NCBI GenBank assembly: GCA_009763385.1
Contig: CM019831.1
Location: 81,007,845 to 81,071,844, forward strand
From: Coix lacryma-jobi var. lacryma-jobi
Lineage: Eukaryota; Streptophyta; Magnoliopsida; Poales; Poaceae
Direction: 5' to 3'
Length of the DNA stretch: 64,000 bases
The notes below the pieces were generated by a model. The model ran no database searches. It was not told the DNA's origin and was given only the letters and a program-made list of their open reading frames with translations. This document shows, in pieces, positions 1 to 11,461 of the stretch (the stretch's first letter is position 1; each line of letters opens with the position of its first letter). Both the position numbers and the translations under genes were made by a program.

Positions 1-793
1 AACTAGAGCACTGATTACTCAGCGAAGAACCCAAACTAGATACAAACTAAATACTAAGTTATCTATGATCGAAAGCACTCAACAAGAACAATAAGTAAAG
101 AACTTAAAGTAAATGCTGAATGTAGAAGAACACTAAGATAAATGAAGAAAGACTTGGAATTATACCAGAGACTTGGAAGATCCTCTATTACAACTCCAGC
201 TCTTCTCTTCTTGACTCTCGCTCTCACTCTAAGTCTCTCAACTAGAGTGTTACATCACCAGAGCTTCGCTTACAAGAGAGTGGGACTAATGAGGTGAGGT
301 CTGAGTACAAATGAGCTCGGGGCGTCCTATTTATAGCCTAAGGGACCTAGGGGGGTACTTATGGACCTAGGGTTAGGTCAGGGGGGCGAGTGTGGTGGCG
401 GGCGCCAGCCCTAGGTGGCGACTGCCACCCCCCTGGCCGTTGGTCCACCGCCTTTGCTTCAACGGCATCCAGGAGCTCCAGGGAGGCGGTTCCAAGGTCA
501 GTTGGATGTCCAAATATCCGTCACATGGGCAATTGGGTCATGATCCATGCGACATCCCTTGTTGGCCCTTGGATGCAATGACCTAAGTGATCAATGGGTC
601 CAAATGAGTGTGGCACGCCTCCCTTGGATCAGTGACGTGGCAGGGGAGGAGTTTGGGCCTCACTCCCCTAGTGGCCGCTAGTGAGGGGTGGCGGGCGCCA
701 CCCCACCTTGGTTTTTGGTTGATTTTAGGCCCTTGTGTTGTGTTATATGTCCTTGTTGATGCTAAAAAATATGACACTTAGTGAGCATCAACA
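1..793 (-). mobile_element. Family A (Athila-like) LTR, partial, cut by left window edge
   Basis: This is the reverse complement of the first half of the LTRs at 11900 and 52180. Its outer end, TGTTGATGCTCACTAAG on the minus strand, lies at 793 and abuts antisense-gene sequence of the Tat element H. A minus-strand TATAAATA box is at 328-335. GC palindrome motifs of the family sit at about 392-435 and 686-704. The other LTR end is outside the window, so a full minus-strand element and a solo LTR cannot be told apart. Confidence 0.9.
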
Positions 794-972
794 CCGGTGA
801 CGCTATCAAGCAGCAGGCCGGCGAAGACGAGCTCCTCCGGATTCTCCCGGCGGAGAACACTCCGCGTCCACCCGCGTGCCCAGCTCGGCACTTCGACGCG
901 GTCGTCAGATCCCTCCTTCGCCATCTTCTTCGCTTTCGTCATGCCTTCGCGAGTCTGCTTTCCGCCCGCCAT
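794..972 (-). pseudogene. Antisense gene (gypsy-type transposon family) of Tat element H, 5' fragment, inverted copy H0
   Basis: The frame starts with MAGGKQTREG at 972 and matches the first about 60 residues of the longer copies at 23190 and 50907. It is cut by the A-family LTR at 793/794. The antisense (aORF) gene of Tat-lineage elements runs opposite to gag-pol near the 3' LTR. Here it runs minus while the adjacent H LTR reads plus, which is that relationship. No function can be inferred from the fragment. Confidence 0.75.
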
Positions 973-2073
973 TGACGACGATGAGGGGTGGATTCAGATC
1001 TGGATCTGGGGCTACAGTGTTTTGGTGCTCGGAATCTCTCATGCGCTTGAAGGAAGCAGAGGAGACGAGGGCTACGAGACGGGAGCTCAAGAGGCAAGTG
1101 AGGAACCGCCGCCGCCCGTTCCCCCTTTTATACGGTGCGGCCCGACCCTTGGCCTCCAGGGTTCCTCGGAGCAAGTGCCCACCATTCCCACGACCGCCAC
1201 GTCGCCTGTGGCAATCGCACGCGCGCACTCGACCTCGCATCCGCCTTAATGGGCCTTTGAACCATTGGTTTGACAAAACGGCCTGTCCGTTCGCCGTCTT
1301 TTATTTCTTCAATTTCACCTATTTTGCGCCAATTAACGTGATACTAATGCACGGGGACTGACTACCCCTGCTAGTTCTAATGTTCATTTCAGGCGAACAG
1401 TAAGTTCTACAATTCCTGGTCGGCGCTACAGTAACTCCCGGGGACTGTAGATCTCCAACTTTACCCTCGGGGACTCTCCCCTCATATTTATACTAATGCA
1501 TTTTCTTTGGCCCTGCTACAAGAACCATGCTGCTTCTTACAGCAGGCCTGGGGACTACGTGTACACACGCCATTTTTTCTCTTCCGTAAAAATGACTCTG
1601 TTTTGTGTAGAAAATTATAAGTTTGGCACCACATGCCTACAACACCTACTACCAAGCTCTGGGACTAAGTGGATACATTTCACCTAGTCGTGAATGTATT
1701 GTTTATCTTTTTTTCTTCTACAGCTTGGTATGGACCAGCTTGGACTTCAACCGGAACGTCGTCGGCTGCTGGTGTCTAGCTGCGTCCAAAGTGGATACAC
1801 ATCACCGGATGAAAGATCTTCAAAATTTTTCTTGCAGCACCTTGCATCCTTTCTTGCAGGATGACGCAGAATACTCCTCCCGGGTGCACTTCGGCTACAG
1901 CTCGGGCTGTTATGTTCGCGATCAGCTTAACCTGGTCGGAAGCCTACTACAAGTGCAACCGCGGCCTGGCGACCTGGTCGCAGGACGTCTCCACCAACGT
2001 ACGACCAGACTCGACCTACTCGGAAGACTTCACGACGCTCAGCACAATGGATGCAAAGTGCTCGGGGACTAGC
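973..2073 (+). other. 3' noncoding region of Tat element copy H0, with antisense promoter and PPT-like repeats
   Basis: This region lies between the antisense gene start and LTR L0. It is colinear, in reverse, with 49807-50906 and with 11462-11899 plus 22522-23189. CGGGGACT-like purine tracts recur at about 1354, 1438, 1469, 1550, 1660 and 2062; the last sits directly before the LTR and is the likely functional polypurine tract. The site occupied by element A in copy H2 is empty here, as cctac at 1636-1640. Small open frames in it have no support as genes. Confidence 0.7.
1126..1132 (-). promoter_or_regulatory. TATA box of the antisense gene (copy H0)
   Basis: TATAAAA on the minus strand, about 155 bases upstream of the antisense-gene ATG at 972. 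The same box and spacing occur before the two other copies, at 23030 and 50747. Confidence 0.6.
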
Positions 2074-2501
2074 TGTGGGGATATTACACCCGTATACCCC
2101 TATGGCAGGACTTGCGCTCTCCTACAGATACGACCCAACCAGAAGGCCTTGTGGCCCGCGACCAGGCCGTCGCAGCCGCCAAGGACTCTCCTGATGACTT
2201 GCTCAACAAGGAAGATCCGAATAGATAGACTCGGATTCCTTGCCAAAAGGAACCAATTGTAATCTGTTAGGATTCGGCAAGTTATAACCCTGCTCCCCGG
2301 CTATATAAGGCGAGCAGGGACACCCTCCAAAGTCACACCATATTCTAATCCATCAATACAAACCAGCCACCAGAACACAGGACGTAGGGTATTACGGCGA
2401 CTTGCCGGCCCGAACCTGTCTAAATCGCCGTCTCTCGTCCCTGTGTTTACGCTTTGCAGACGTCTCGCACGCCTCCGCCGCTCAATCTACTACCTTGGGC
2501 A
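2074..2501 (+). repeat. Tat element LTR L0, truncated, inverted relative to the other H LTRs
   Basis: Begins TGTGGGGATATTACACCCG directly after a CTCGGGGACTAGC purine tract and contains a TATATAAGG box at 2302-2310. It matches the reverse complement of the 465-bp LTRs at 10997-11461 and 49342-49806 but lacks about the last 37 bp. At about 2495-2505 it runs into gag sequence in the opposite orientation, so this is a rearrangement breakpoint and not a normal LTR-to-internal boundary. Confidence 0.8.
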
Positions 2502-3654
2502 CAAGCTGGCTGAACGCAGGTGGCGCTGTAAGTCTTGATGAAGACTTCCTTCAGTTGCTCCGAGGTGTCGATGGAGTTCTCGGCGAGCTTGGGGAGCCAG
2601 CTGTTGGCCGAAGACGACAGTATCACGGGGAGGTACTTGGCCATCACGTCGGGTCCTCCGCCGGCTGCCTGAATGGCAATTTCGTACATGGTAAGCCACT
2701 GCTCCGGGTTAGCCTTTCCATCGTACTTGTCCACCGTGGTGACTTTGAAGCCCTGAGGCCATTGGACGGCACGGAGCCGGGAGGTGAAAGGGCGTGGCCC
2801 AGTCGAGGCATTGGGAGCCGGAGCTTGATCGCGAGCGCGATTGCCTTGGGAGACTTCCTGGTCGCGACGTGGCGGCGATCTCCATCGGCGTGAAGGATGC
2901 GGGCTTGGAGGCGTTCCGCTGTACGACGATCCGGAGGGTGAGGCCTAACGGCCTCTCTCGTTGCACTATACGGTGGCAGCTTTGACATGGGCGACGACCT
3001 TCTTTAGCTCCGGGGTCAGCGGAAGCTTGGAGAGTTCATTGTAGACGACGGCGAAGTTGGCGCTTGGGGTCGGGTAGATGGGTTGATCATCGACCCTGTC
3101 GAACTCGTAGATGAGGTCACGGCCTCCGGCTTGGTCGCGCTCCCGACGTCGCTCATTGTTGCGATGCTCCCGGTCGCGATGCTCCTGGTCGCGTCGTTCG
3201 TCGTCCCGCCGGTGTTGCCGGTCGATGTTGCGTTGCTCCCGATTGGCGCGTTCACCTTCCGCTTCATTCGGCGGTGGAGGGCTATCGGCGGAGACGTTGA
3301 AGATGAAGCTGCCGCGATACGGCGGGAAGTCAGCCCCTGAGTCGGTGGAGATGACGGTCGTAGACTGCGTGGAGGTGGAGCCGTTTGTCGTGGTAGATCG
3401 GGACGCCAAACTTTACGGCACAGTGTCACCGGAGATCTCTTGTAGAGTCACCATGCCGATGAGTGGAGGTGGAGTCATTCGATCGCGCGTGCTGGTTGGA
3501 GCCATCTAGTCGGAGCCGAGAGATTGGAGCTGGTGGGAGAGCCGTCGCAGCGCCTGGTGCTGATATGCAGGAGCCACACTGCGTAGCCCGAATGGCATGG
3601 ACGTTGGAGACGAGGCCCGATGGTGAGTCGGATGCCGATTCGATCTGGGGCGGC
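2502..3654 (-). pseudogene. gag: gag of Tat-lineage Ty3/gypsy element H, copy H1, middle part
   Basis: Minus-strand gag matching the H2 copy at 47845-49304. It includes the conserved block DKYDGKANPEQWLTMYEIA and ends in EQLKEVFIKTYSATCVQP near 2506. The upstream part carries a low-complexity RRDDERRDQEHRDREHRNN stretch, a basic/acidic linker. Stops interrupt the frame, for example at 2966-2968 where H2 has CAG, and near 3506. The remaining N-terminal part lies beyond element X at 10600-10959. Gag forms the virus-like particle and binds RNA; this copy cannot make a full protein. It carries the empty insertion site of element C (tgctc, 2556-2560). Confidence 0.85.
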
Positions 3655-6600
3655 TGTAACACCCCGGGTATTTAAATAAATAAAATAAATTAAAATTTAA
3701 TAAGGAAATAGCCAAAATCCTAGATGGAGGAAAAATCTAACCAGATGTTTATTGCATTCATGCCGTTGCACAGTTTTTATTGGGTGAAAAAGAATTTTTA
3801 TTAAACCCGGATAGGGCGAATCGCATTTTATTCTATTTAAGAAATAAGAAAAAGGGTTTATGAAAATTTTGCAAAATCAAACTCAAATTTTATTTTCAAA
3901 ATCTAGGGAAAACATTTTCAAAGTTTTAAAACTAGTTTTGATTTCAAAATAATTTGATTTGGAATTCAAAGATTTCAAAAGAGTTTGCAAAAAGCATTTG
4001 AAAAGAAAACTAAAAAGAAAAGAAAAGGGAAAGGCCTTGGGCTCCCCTCTCCTTCTCCTTTTGGCCCACCCGCGCCGGCCTGCACTCCCGCACCGGCCCG
4101 CTCAGCCGGTCCAGCCCATTCCCACCTCACCCTCTCCACTCCTCTCCGCGGCCCAGGAAACCCCCTCCCCGATCCGGCCCACGCTCCCGCTGTGGCCTTT
4201 CCCAACTCCACCCCGGCCCACTCCCCCCATGGCGACGTCGCCGCCACCTTCCCTGCGTCTTCTTCGATCCACGGGAGCCGCACAGACCAAGCCTCCCCAT
4301 GCATCCACCACACCCAGCCGCGAGGACCAAGTTCCACCGCACACGAGGCACGACCGCGACGCCGAGTTTTCTCGTACAGCCGCGTCCCTGCACGTCCGCC
4401 ATGGACACCGACACCGAGCCCTGCGGCCTTTCTCATTCACCCCCTCTACCCTATAAGATGGCATCTGCGGGTCCCCATCACCATGCCGCCGCCACCCTCC
4501 TAGCGCCCCTCGCTGCTCTGCCCTAGGCCCACGGCTGCACCACCTCTACTTCGCCGGAGTCCACAGCGCCGCTGTCTACCCCTACCCGTCGCCGGGCACC
4601 TACAAGCCGAGGCAGGCGTCACCAACCCCACCGTTGAGATCCGGGTGAGCTCCTCTTCCCTTTTTGCATCTTTCCCCATAGACTGTTGTGCACTATGTCG
4701 CCGAGCAGAGCGAGCTCTAGCGAGCCTCTCATGGCGCCACCGCGTCCTGTCATCCTGTGTAGGCTCCGGCGGCAGCTCTCCGTCGTAGCGCCAGCCCTGC
4801 AGAGGCAACCACCGGGCCTCGGGAACGATGTAGCCCTCTCCGTCCAGTGCTCCGTCTCTCGCATCGCAGTGTCTTCGGCGTGCTGTGCTGTGGCCGCCAT
4901 TGCCGGGCATGGGCTTGCTCTGGCAAGCCACCACTCCGTTGCCATCTTTGGAAGCCTCGATGAGCATCCCTGCACATGTGCACCCCTCCTCGCACTGCAC
5001 ACAACGCACGCCACACAGCTGAGACGAATCGGCCGAGAGCCAAGTTCGTGCGTGCTGGTTAATGAGTTCCTCCTAGCTAGCTTGATGATATCAGCATGAT
5101 GTCATGATGACATGCACATGCATTTGTGGCCGTTTTTATGTAGAAAAATAAATCCACAAATACAATGAAAATACGTGGATCTATTTATTCAATCATGCAT
5201 GGCCTTGGTTCACGATGGACCATCATCGCAAACCCACACGAACTCAGTCCACTGCCTTTTCTTTTATATATTTTATCTAATTTAAATGCGAAAATGACTT
5301 CTAATGATTTACAGTTTTGACACTCTATTCAAATGCTCCTAACTTTCTCATTTTAACTCCGTTTTGACCCGTTCAAGTCGCGTTAGATTCGTATCGACAA
5401 GCTCTACGCGTTAGATCTATTTACGTTCTATTTTTATTACTGTTGATGTACTGTTTTTTATTTGCTTTGTTTGGGCCATGTGATGATGTTTGATCCAGCG
5501 AGTGCGAGCTATGCGGAACCCCGGAATCAAGTCCGTACCTTTGTTGATTCGACCCAGCTAAAAGGCAAGTGTCCTTGAACATCTTGCACCTACTTTTATT
5601 CTACTTTTGGTACTAGAGTAGTTAGATCTTGTAGATGCATGCTTGTCATTAATCTGAATCCCATGTTAGAGTTTACTAGAATTTGTATATGTTATCCTTG
5701 TCACCTGTTTTGGATGTTCGGGTAGGTGTTTTGCTTAGCCCTGCAGTCATGTTTGGGATGGGAGTTATAATGTTTATAAACTTGATTAATGAACTATGAA
5801 ACGAATGTGGACAGGGTAATTTTGTAGTAACATGGTTATTAGGTAAATCCGGCAGGATGGACCCGTATTGGTGGTTTTTGTGCCGTGGGACTCGGCAGCT
5901 GCTTTTGGTTTTTGGTTCGGGGCTCGTGCTAGACATATCCTGCCTGGATCCCTAGGACCCGGTTCTTGGACAAGTAACCCGGCAAAACAGCGCAGCCATG
6001 AGATCTGGATGGGCTGGACCTGGCCAATTAATTAGTTTCCTCTAAGTTATGCTACACGGGGTTTGTTTAGTGGCTCAAGAGGGGTCCCTTGGGGTCGTTG
6101 ACTTATGGACAGGGGAGAAACCTTAGAGTACGTGTAACACAGGCTTGGAGGGACTTTGTAAAGGCCTTGCAGTGCAACCCGCTATGCACCTCGGCAGTGT
6201 TTAGCGTGACGGGATCTGCACGACTCATGGGTAACGATGTGCAACCTCTGCAGAGTGTAAAACTGATATATCAGCCGTGCTCACGGTCACGAGCGGGCTT
6301 GGACTTCTTCGAGATTAGTTGGTTACTGGTTACCGGATCGGGTCATCTGATGGACTTCAGGTGCGGTTGCCTGATGGACTTCAGGTGTTGGTTGCTCGGT
6401 GTGACTCCGAGTGTGGTTTGCTCGGTGCGACTCCGGGTGTTGTTACTTTTCTACAGAGTCTGTCTATAACTTAGTAAATAGGTGCATAGGATTAATAGGA
6501 TTAATAGGGTGTGTCGCTTTAGGCGCTTGAGTCAAACAAAGTCAGCCTACCTTTGTTATTAACCTCATAAGCATATATTTCCTACACTTGCGGAGTACAT

Positions 6601-6981
6601 TTCGATGTACTCACCCTTCCTCTTTGTCCCCCTGCTACCCCACCCAGACGCTGGAGACTACGCGTACGAGGAGCCGGAGTATCCAGAAGACGGAGGCTAC
6701 GACCCTGACGACCTGTACTAGGATGGCGCTACCCCCGGTCGACCTTCCTGTGGAGATGGAGTCCAGATCTTCCGCATCTTCGTCAGAGTTTACCTTAGAG
6801 TTAGTTTCATGAGAGTCTGTACTCTTTTCTTTCAGACCCGAGGGTCATTTTTGTAATAAAGTTCGATATTATTAATAAAGCATTGTTTTGATATTTACTA
6901 TGATGTGGATATATGTATGAAAATTGATCCTGGCATACATATATTGTGCTCCAATTTTGTTCTTAAAATTGGGGTGTCACA
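3655..6981 (+). repeat. Element X 5' LTR
   Basis: AT-rich start, then a GC-rich block at about 4030-4640 of C/T-rich sequence, then AT-rich sequence, ending TTCTTAAAATTGGGGTGTCACA. A TATA-like TATAAGA is at about 4452. Near the 3' end a pyrimidine-rich CAG precedes a short acidic frame ending GGYDPDDLY-stop at about 6720. AATAAAG-type sequence at about 6857 and 6876 could serve polyadenylation. Open frames in the GC-rich block are overlapping, on both strands, and exactly repeated in the other LTR; I do not call them genes. Confidence 0.88.
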
Positions 6982-7272
6982 GAGTGGTATCGGAGCTTTG
7001 TTGACCGTAGGACGCTACCCTAGTCAGTCGTCGAGTTTACAAAACTATTTTTAAAAGCCCCATCTCTTTTCCCACTTCTGTAGACCCTTTCTCTGCTGAA
7101 AATTCAAACTCTGTTTCAAAGTAGATCCTCCAATAGTAGGATGCCCACCATAAATTGTTGAACTCGTAGAACGTTGTTTGATATGTGCCTGTGCTCTTGT
7201 TTGATTTGCTTCTTTGTATTGACTGTAGCCTCCCCGAATCTCGGGACGAGATTCCAGTTAAGGGGGTAAGTT
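6982..7272 (+). other. Element X internal domain (291 bp, noncoding)
   Basis: Only the cis signals needed for reverse transcription are recognisable: a PBS three bases after the 5' LTR and AAGGGGG at 7260-7266 before the 3' LTR. No frame resembles gag, protease, RT or integrase. Such an element can move only with proteins supplied by a related full-length element. Confidence 0.85.
6985..6996 (+). promoter_or_regulatory. Primer-binding site of element X
   Basis: TGGTATCGGAGC, one base from the common initiator-Met-tRNA PBS TGGTATCAGAGC, three bases after the LTR end. Confidence 0.75.
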
Positions 7273-10200
7273 TGTAACACCCCGGGTATTTAAATAAATA
7301 AAATAAATTAAAATTTAATAAGGAAATAGCCAAAATCCTAGATGGAGGAAAAATCTAACCAGATGTTTATTGCATTCATGCCGTTGCACAGTTTTTATTG
7401 GGTGAAAAAGAATTTTTATTAAACCCGGATAGGGCGAATCGCATTTTATTCTATTTAAGAAATAAGAAAAAGGGTTTATGAAAATTTTGCAAAATCAAAC
7501 TCAAATTTTATTTTCAAAATCTAGGGAAAACATTTTCAAAGTTTTAAAACTAGTTTTGATTTCAAAATAATTTGATTTGGAATTCAAAGATTTCAAAAGA
7601 GTTTGCAAAAAGCATTTGAAAAGAAAACTAAAAAGAAAAGAAAAGGGAAAGGCCTTGGGCTCCCCTCTCCTTCTCCTTTTGGCCCACCCGCGCCGGCCTG
7701 CACTCCCGCACCGGCCCGCTCAGCCGGTCCAGCCCATTCCCACCTCACCCTCTCCACTCCTCTCCGCGGCCCAGGAAACCCCCTCCCCGATCCGGCCCAC
7801 GCTCCCGCTGTGGCCTTTCCCAACTCCACCCCGGCCCACTCCCCCCATGGCGACGTCGCCGCCACCTTCCCTGCGTCTTCTTCGATCCACGGGAGCCGCA
7901 CAGACCAAGCCTCCCCATGCATCCACCACACCCAGCCGCGAGGACCAAGTTCCACCGCACACGAGGCACGACCGCGACGCCGAGTTTTCTCGTACAGCCG
8001 CGTCCCTGCACGTCCGCCATGGACACCGACACCGAGCCCTGCGGCCTTTCTCATTCACCCCCTCTACCCTATAAGATGGCATCTGCGGGTCCCCATCACC
8101 ATGCCGCCGCCACCCTCCTAGCGCCCCTCGCTGCTCTGCCCTAGGCCCACGGCTGCACCACCTCTACTTCGCCGGAGTCCACAGCGCCGCTGTCTACCCC
8201 TACCCGTCGCCGGGCACCTACAAGCCGAGGCAGGCGTCACCAACCCCACCGTTGAGATCCGGGTGAGCTCCTCTTCCCTTTTTGCATCTTTCCCCATAGA
8301 CTGTTGTGCACTATGTCGCCGAGCAGAGCGAGCTCTAGCGAGCCTCTCATGGCGCCACCGCGTCCTGTCATCCTGTGTAGGCTCCGGCGGCAGCTCTCCG
8401 TCGTAGCGCCAGCCCTGCAGAGGCAACCACCGGGCCTCGGGAACGATGTAGCCCTCTCCGTCCAGTGCTCCGTCTCTCGCATCGCAGTGTCTTCGGCGTG
8501 CTGTGCTGTGGCCGCCATTGCCGGGCATGGGCTTGCTCTGGCAAGCCACCACTCCGTTGCCATCTTTGGAAGCCTCGATGAGCATCCCTGCACATGTGCA
8601 CCCCTCCTCGCACTGCACACAACGCACGCCACACAGCTGAGACGAATCGGCCGAGAGCCAAGTTCGTGCGTGCTGGTTAATGAGTTCCTCCTAGCTAGCT
8701 TGATGATATCAGCATGATGTCATGATGACATGCACATGCATTTGTGGCCGTTTTTATGTAGAAAAATAAATCCACAAATACAATGAAAATACGTGGATCT
8801 ATTTATTCAATCATGCATGGCCTTGGTTCATGATGGACCATCATCGCAAACCCACACGAACTCAGTCCACTGCCTTTTCTTTTATATATTTTATCTAATT
8901 TAAATGCGAAAATGACTTCTAATGATTTACAGTTTTGACACTCTATTCAAATGCTCCTAACTTTCTCATTTTAACTCCGTTTTGACCCGTTCAAGTCGCG
9001 TTAGATTCGTATCGACAAGCTCTACGCGTTAGATCTATTTACGTTCTATTTTTATTACTGTTGATGTACTGTTTTTTATTTGCTTTGTTTGGGCCATGTG
9101 ATGATGTTTGATCCAGCGAGTGCGAGCTATGCGGAACCCCGGAATCAAGTCCGTACCTTTGTTGATTCGACCCAGCTAAAAGGCAAGTGTCCTTGAACAT
9201 CTTGCACCTACTTTTATTCTACTTTTGGTACTAGAGTAGTTAGATCTTGTAGATGCATGCTTGTCATTAATCTGAATCCCATGTTAGAGTTTACTAGAAT
9301 TTGTATATGTTATCCTTGTCACCTGTTTTGGATGTTCGGGTAGGTGTTTTGCTTAGCCCTGCAGTCATGTTTGGGATGGGAGTTATAATGTTTATAAACT
9401 TGATTAATGAACTATGAAACGAATGTGGACAGGGTAATTTTGTAGTAACATGGTTATTAGGTAAATCCGGCAGGATGGACCCGTATTGGTGGTTTTTGTG
9501 CCGTGGGACTCGGCAGCTGCTTTTGGTTTTTGGTTCGGGGCTCGTGCTAGACATATCCTGCCTGGATCCCTAGGACCCGGTTCTTGGACATGTAACCCGG
9601 CAAAACAGCGCAGCCATGAGATCTGGATGGGCTGGACCTGGCCAATTAATTAGTTTCCTCTAAGTTATGCTACACGGGGTTTGTTTAGTGGCTCAAGAGG
9701 GGTCCCTTGGGGTCGTTGACTTATGGACAGGGGAGAAACCTTAGAGTACGTGTAACACAGGCTTGGAGGGACTTTGTAAAGGCCTTGCAGTGCAACCCGC
9801 TATGCACCTCGGCAGTGTTTAGCGTGACGGGATCTGCACGACTCATGGGTAACGATGTGCAACCTCTGCAGAGTGTAAAACTGATATATCAGCCGTGCTC
9901 ACGGTCACGAGCGGGCTTGGACTTCTTCGAGATTAGTTGGTTACTGGTTACCGGATCGGGTCATCTGATGGACTTCAGGTGCGGTTGCCTGATGGACTTC
10001 AGGTGTTGGTTGCTCGGTGTGACTCCGAGTGTGGTTTGCTCGGTGCGACTCCGGGTGTTGTTACTTTTCTACAGAGTCTGTCTATAACTTAGTAAATAGG
10101 TGCATAGGATTAATAGGATTAATAGGGTGTGTCGCTTTAGGCGCTTGAGTCAAACAAAGTCAGCCTACCTTTGTTATTAACCTCATAAGCATATATTTCC

Positions 10201-10599
10201 TACACTTGCGGAGTACATTTCGATGTACTCACCCTTCCTCTTTGTCCCCCTGCTACCCCACCCAGACGCTGGAGACTACGCGTACGAGGAGCCGGAGTAT
10301 CCAGAAGACGGAGGCTACGACCCTGACGACCTGTACTAGGATGGCGCTACCCCCGGTCGACCTTCCTGTGGAGATGGAGTCCAGATCTTCCGCATCTTCC
10401 TCAGAGTTTACCTTAGAGTTAGTTTCATGAGAGTCTGTACTCTTTTCTTTCAGACCCGAGGGTCATTTTTGTAATAAAGTTCGATATTATTAATAAAGCA
10501 TTGTTTTGATATTTACTATGATGTGGATATATGTATGAAAATTGATCCTGGCATACATATATTGTGCTCCAATTTTGTTCTTAAAATTGGGGTGTCACA
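7273..10599 (+). repeat. Element X 3' LTR
   Basis: Same length as the 5' LTR and almost identical to it, so every open frame in the first LTR reappears here 3618 bases later. That is retrotransposon LTR duplication and not a tandem gene duplication. It ends in GTGTCACA at 10599 and is followed directly by H1 gag leader sequence. Confidence 0.88.
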
Positions 10600-10959
10600 G
10601 GTGGGTCGCGCGCTTGAATCTCCCAATGGTGTACCTGAAAATTGCTCAAGGCAAGATTGGTTGGAAAGCTGTATACGAGCTACCTCGATGGCGTCCAAGC
10701 ATTCTGCAAGTCCTTGGTTGGCTCGGTCGATGGCTTCGATCAGGTCATCGCAAGGGACGATTCTTGGCGGACGACGTGTCGGCTTGGTGACGCTACGGAT
10801 GGACGGCAAAGCATCCGGTGCAGGAAGTTGCGCAGATTCCATGATTTCCTGAGCAGGAGCGTGGTCGCCCATGGTCCAGATCATAGATCTGATCTGAAAA
10901 GTGGTTCCTGATTCCGGAAGAACCATGGAGCGAGGGAAAGTAACCGCTTGGCAGATCAT
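10600..10959 (-). pseudogene. gag: gag N-terminal part of Tat element H, copy H1
   Basis: Continues the gag of 2502-3654 across element X. The ATG chosen (10959, MICQAVTFPRSM) is the first after the PBS; MGDHAPAQEIMESAQL 30 codons downstream is an alternative start. Sequence matches 48960-49304 of copy H2, where the frame is open across this stretch. With X removed, this and the middle part form one truncated gag lacking the C terminus beyond 2502. Confidence 0.75.
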
Positions 10960-10975
10960 GGTGTCGTAGCACACA

Positions 10976-10994
10976 CCCCCTACCTGGCGCGCCA
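10976..10994 (-). promoter_or_regulatory. Primer-binding site of Tat element, next to LTR L1
   Basis: Minus strand TGGCGCGCCAGGTAGGGGG, two bases from the LTR end. This type of PBS is usual in grass Tat elements and is generally assigned to tRNA-Arg; the tRNA assignment is from memory. Confidence 0.75.
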
Positions 10995-10996
10995 AC

Positions 10997-11461
10997 TGTC
11001 GATGAAATATGGTCGATAGTCTACCGAGGGGTATGCCCAAGGTAGTAGATTGAGCGGCGGAGGCGTGCGAGACGTCTGCAAAGCGTAAACACAGGGACGA
11101 GAGACGACGATTTAGACAGGTTCGGGCCGGCAAGTCGCTGTAATACCCTACGTCCTGTGTTCTGGTGGCCGGTTTGTATTGATGGATTGGAATATGGCGT
11201 GACTTTGGAGGGGGTCCCTGCTCGCCTCATATAGCCGGGGAGCAGGGTTACAACTTGCCGAATCCAAACAGATTACAATCGGTTCCTTTTGGCCAGGAAT
11301 CCGGGTCTATCTATTCGGATCTTCCTTGTCGAGCAAGTCATCAGGAGAGTCCTTGGCGGCTGCGACGGCCTGGTCGCGGGCCGCAAGGCCTTCTGGTTGG
11401 GCCGTATCTGTAGGAGAGCCCAAGTCATGGCATGGGGGTATACGGGTGTAATATCCCCACA
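10997..11461 (-). repeat. Tat element LTR L1, shared by H1 (as 5' LTR) and H2 (as 3' LTR)
   Basis: 465 bp, TGTGGGG at the minus-strand start (11461) and CATCGACA at the end (10997). On its low-coordinate side come PBS and gag, as expected of a 5' LTR. On its high-coordinate side come the purine tract and the 3' noncoding region with the antisense gene, as expected of a 3' LTR. The TATA box is altered to TATATGAGG compared with TATATAAGG in L0 and L2. Confidence 0.85.

Larger units (their letters stand above)
3655..10599 (+). mobile_element. Element X: non-autonomous LTR retrotransposon with 3327-bp LTRs and a 291-bp interior
   Basis: Two direct copies of 3327 bp, exactly 3618 bp apart, flank 291 bp containing a PBS-like TGGTATCGGAGC and a short purine tract. 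Ends are TGTAACACCCC and GGGGTGTCACA, an 11-bp inverted repeat with one mismatch. The long LTR, terminal sequence and Met-tRNA-type PBS suggest a Tekay/Del-type Ty3/gypsy origin, but with no coding region this rests on layout only. I saw three differences between the LTRs (5213/8831, 5973/9591, 6782/10400), so insertion is very recent. It splits the gag of H1. The flanks do not show a 5-bp target duplication. Confidence 0.9.

Noticed and set aside
2402..2893. 163-codon plus-strand frame starting in the Tat LTR
   Set aside because: It runs across the L0/gag inversion junction and is antisense to real gag codons.
3959..5099. Many long open frames on both strands in a GC-rich block, repeated exactly at 7577-8717
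   Set aside because: They lie inside the two X LTRs, overlap each other in several phases, have no family resemblance, and the exact repeat is LTR identity and not gene duplication.
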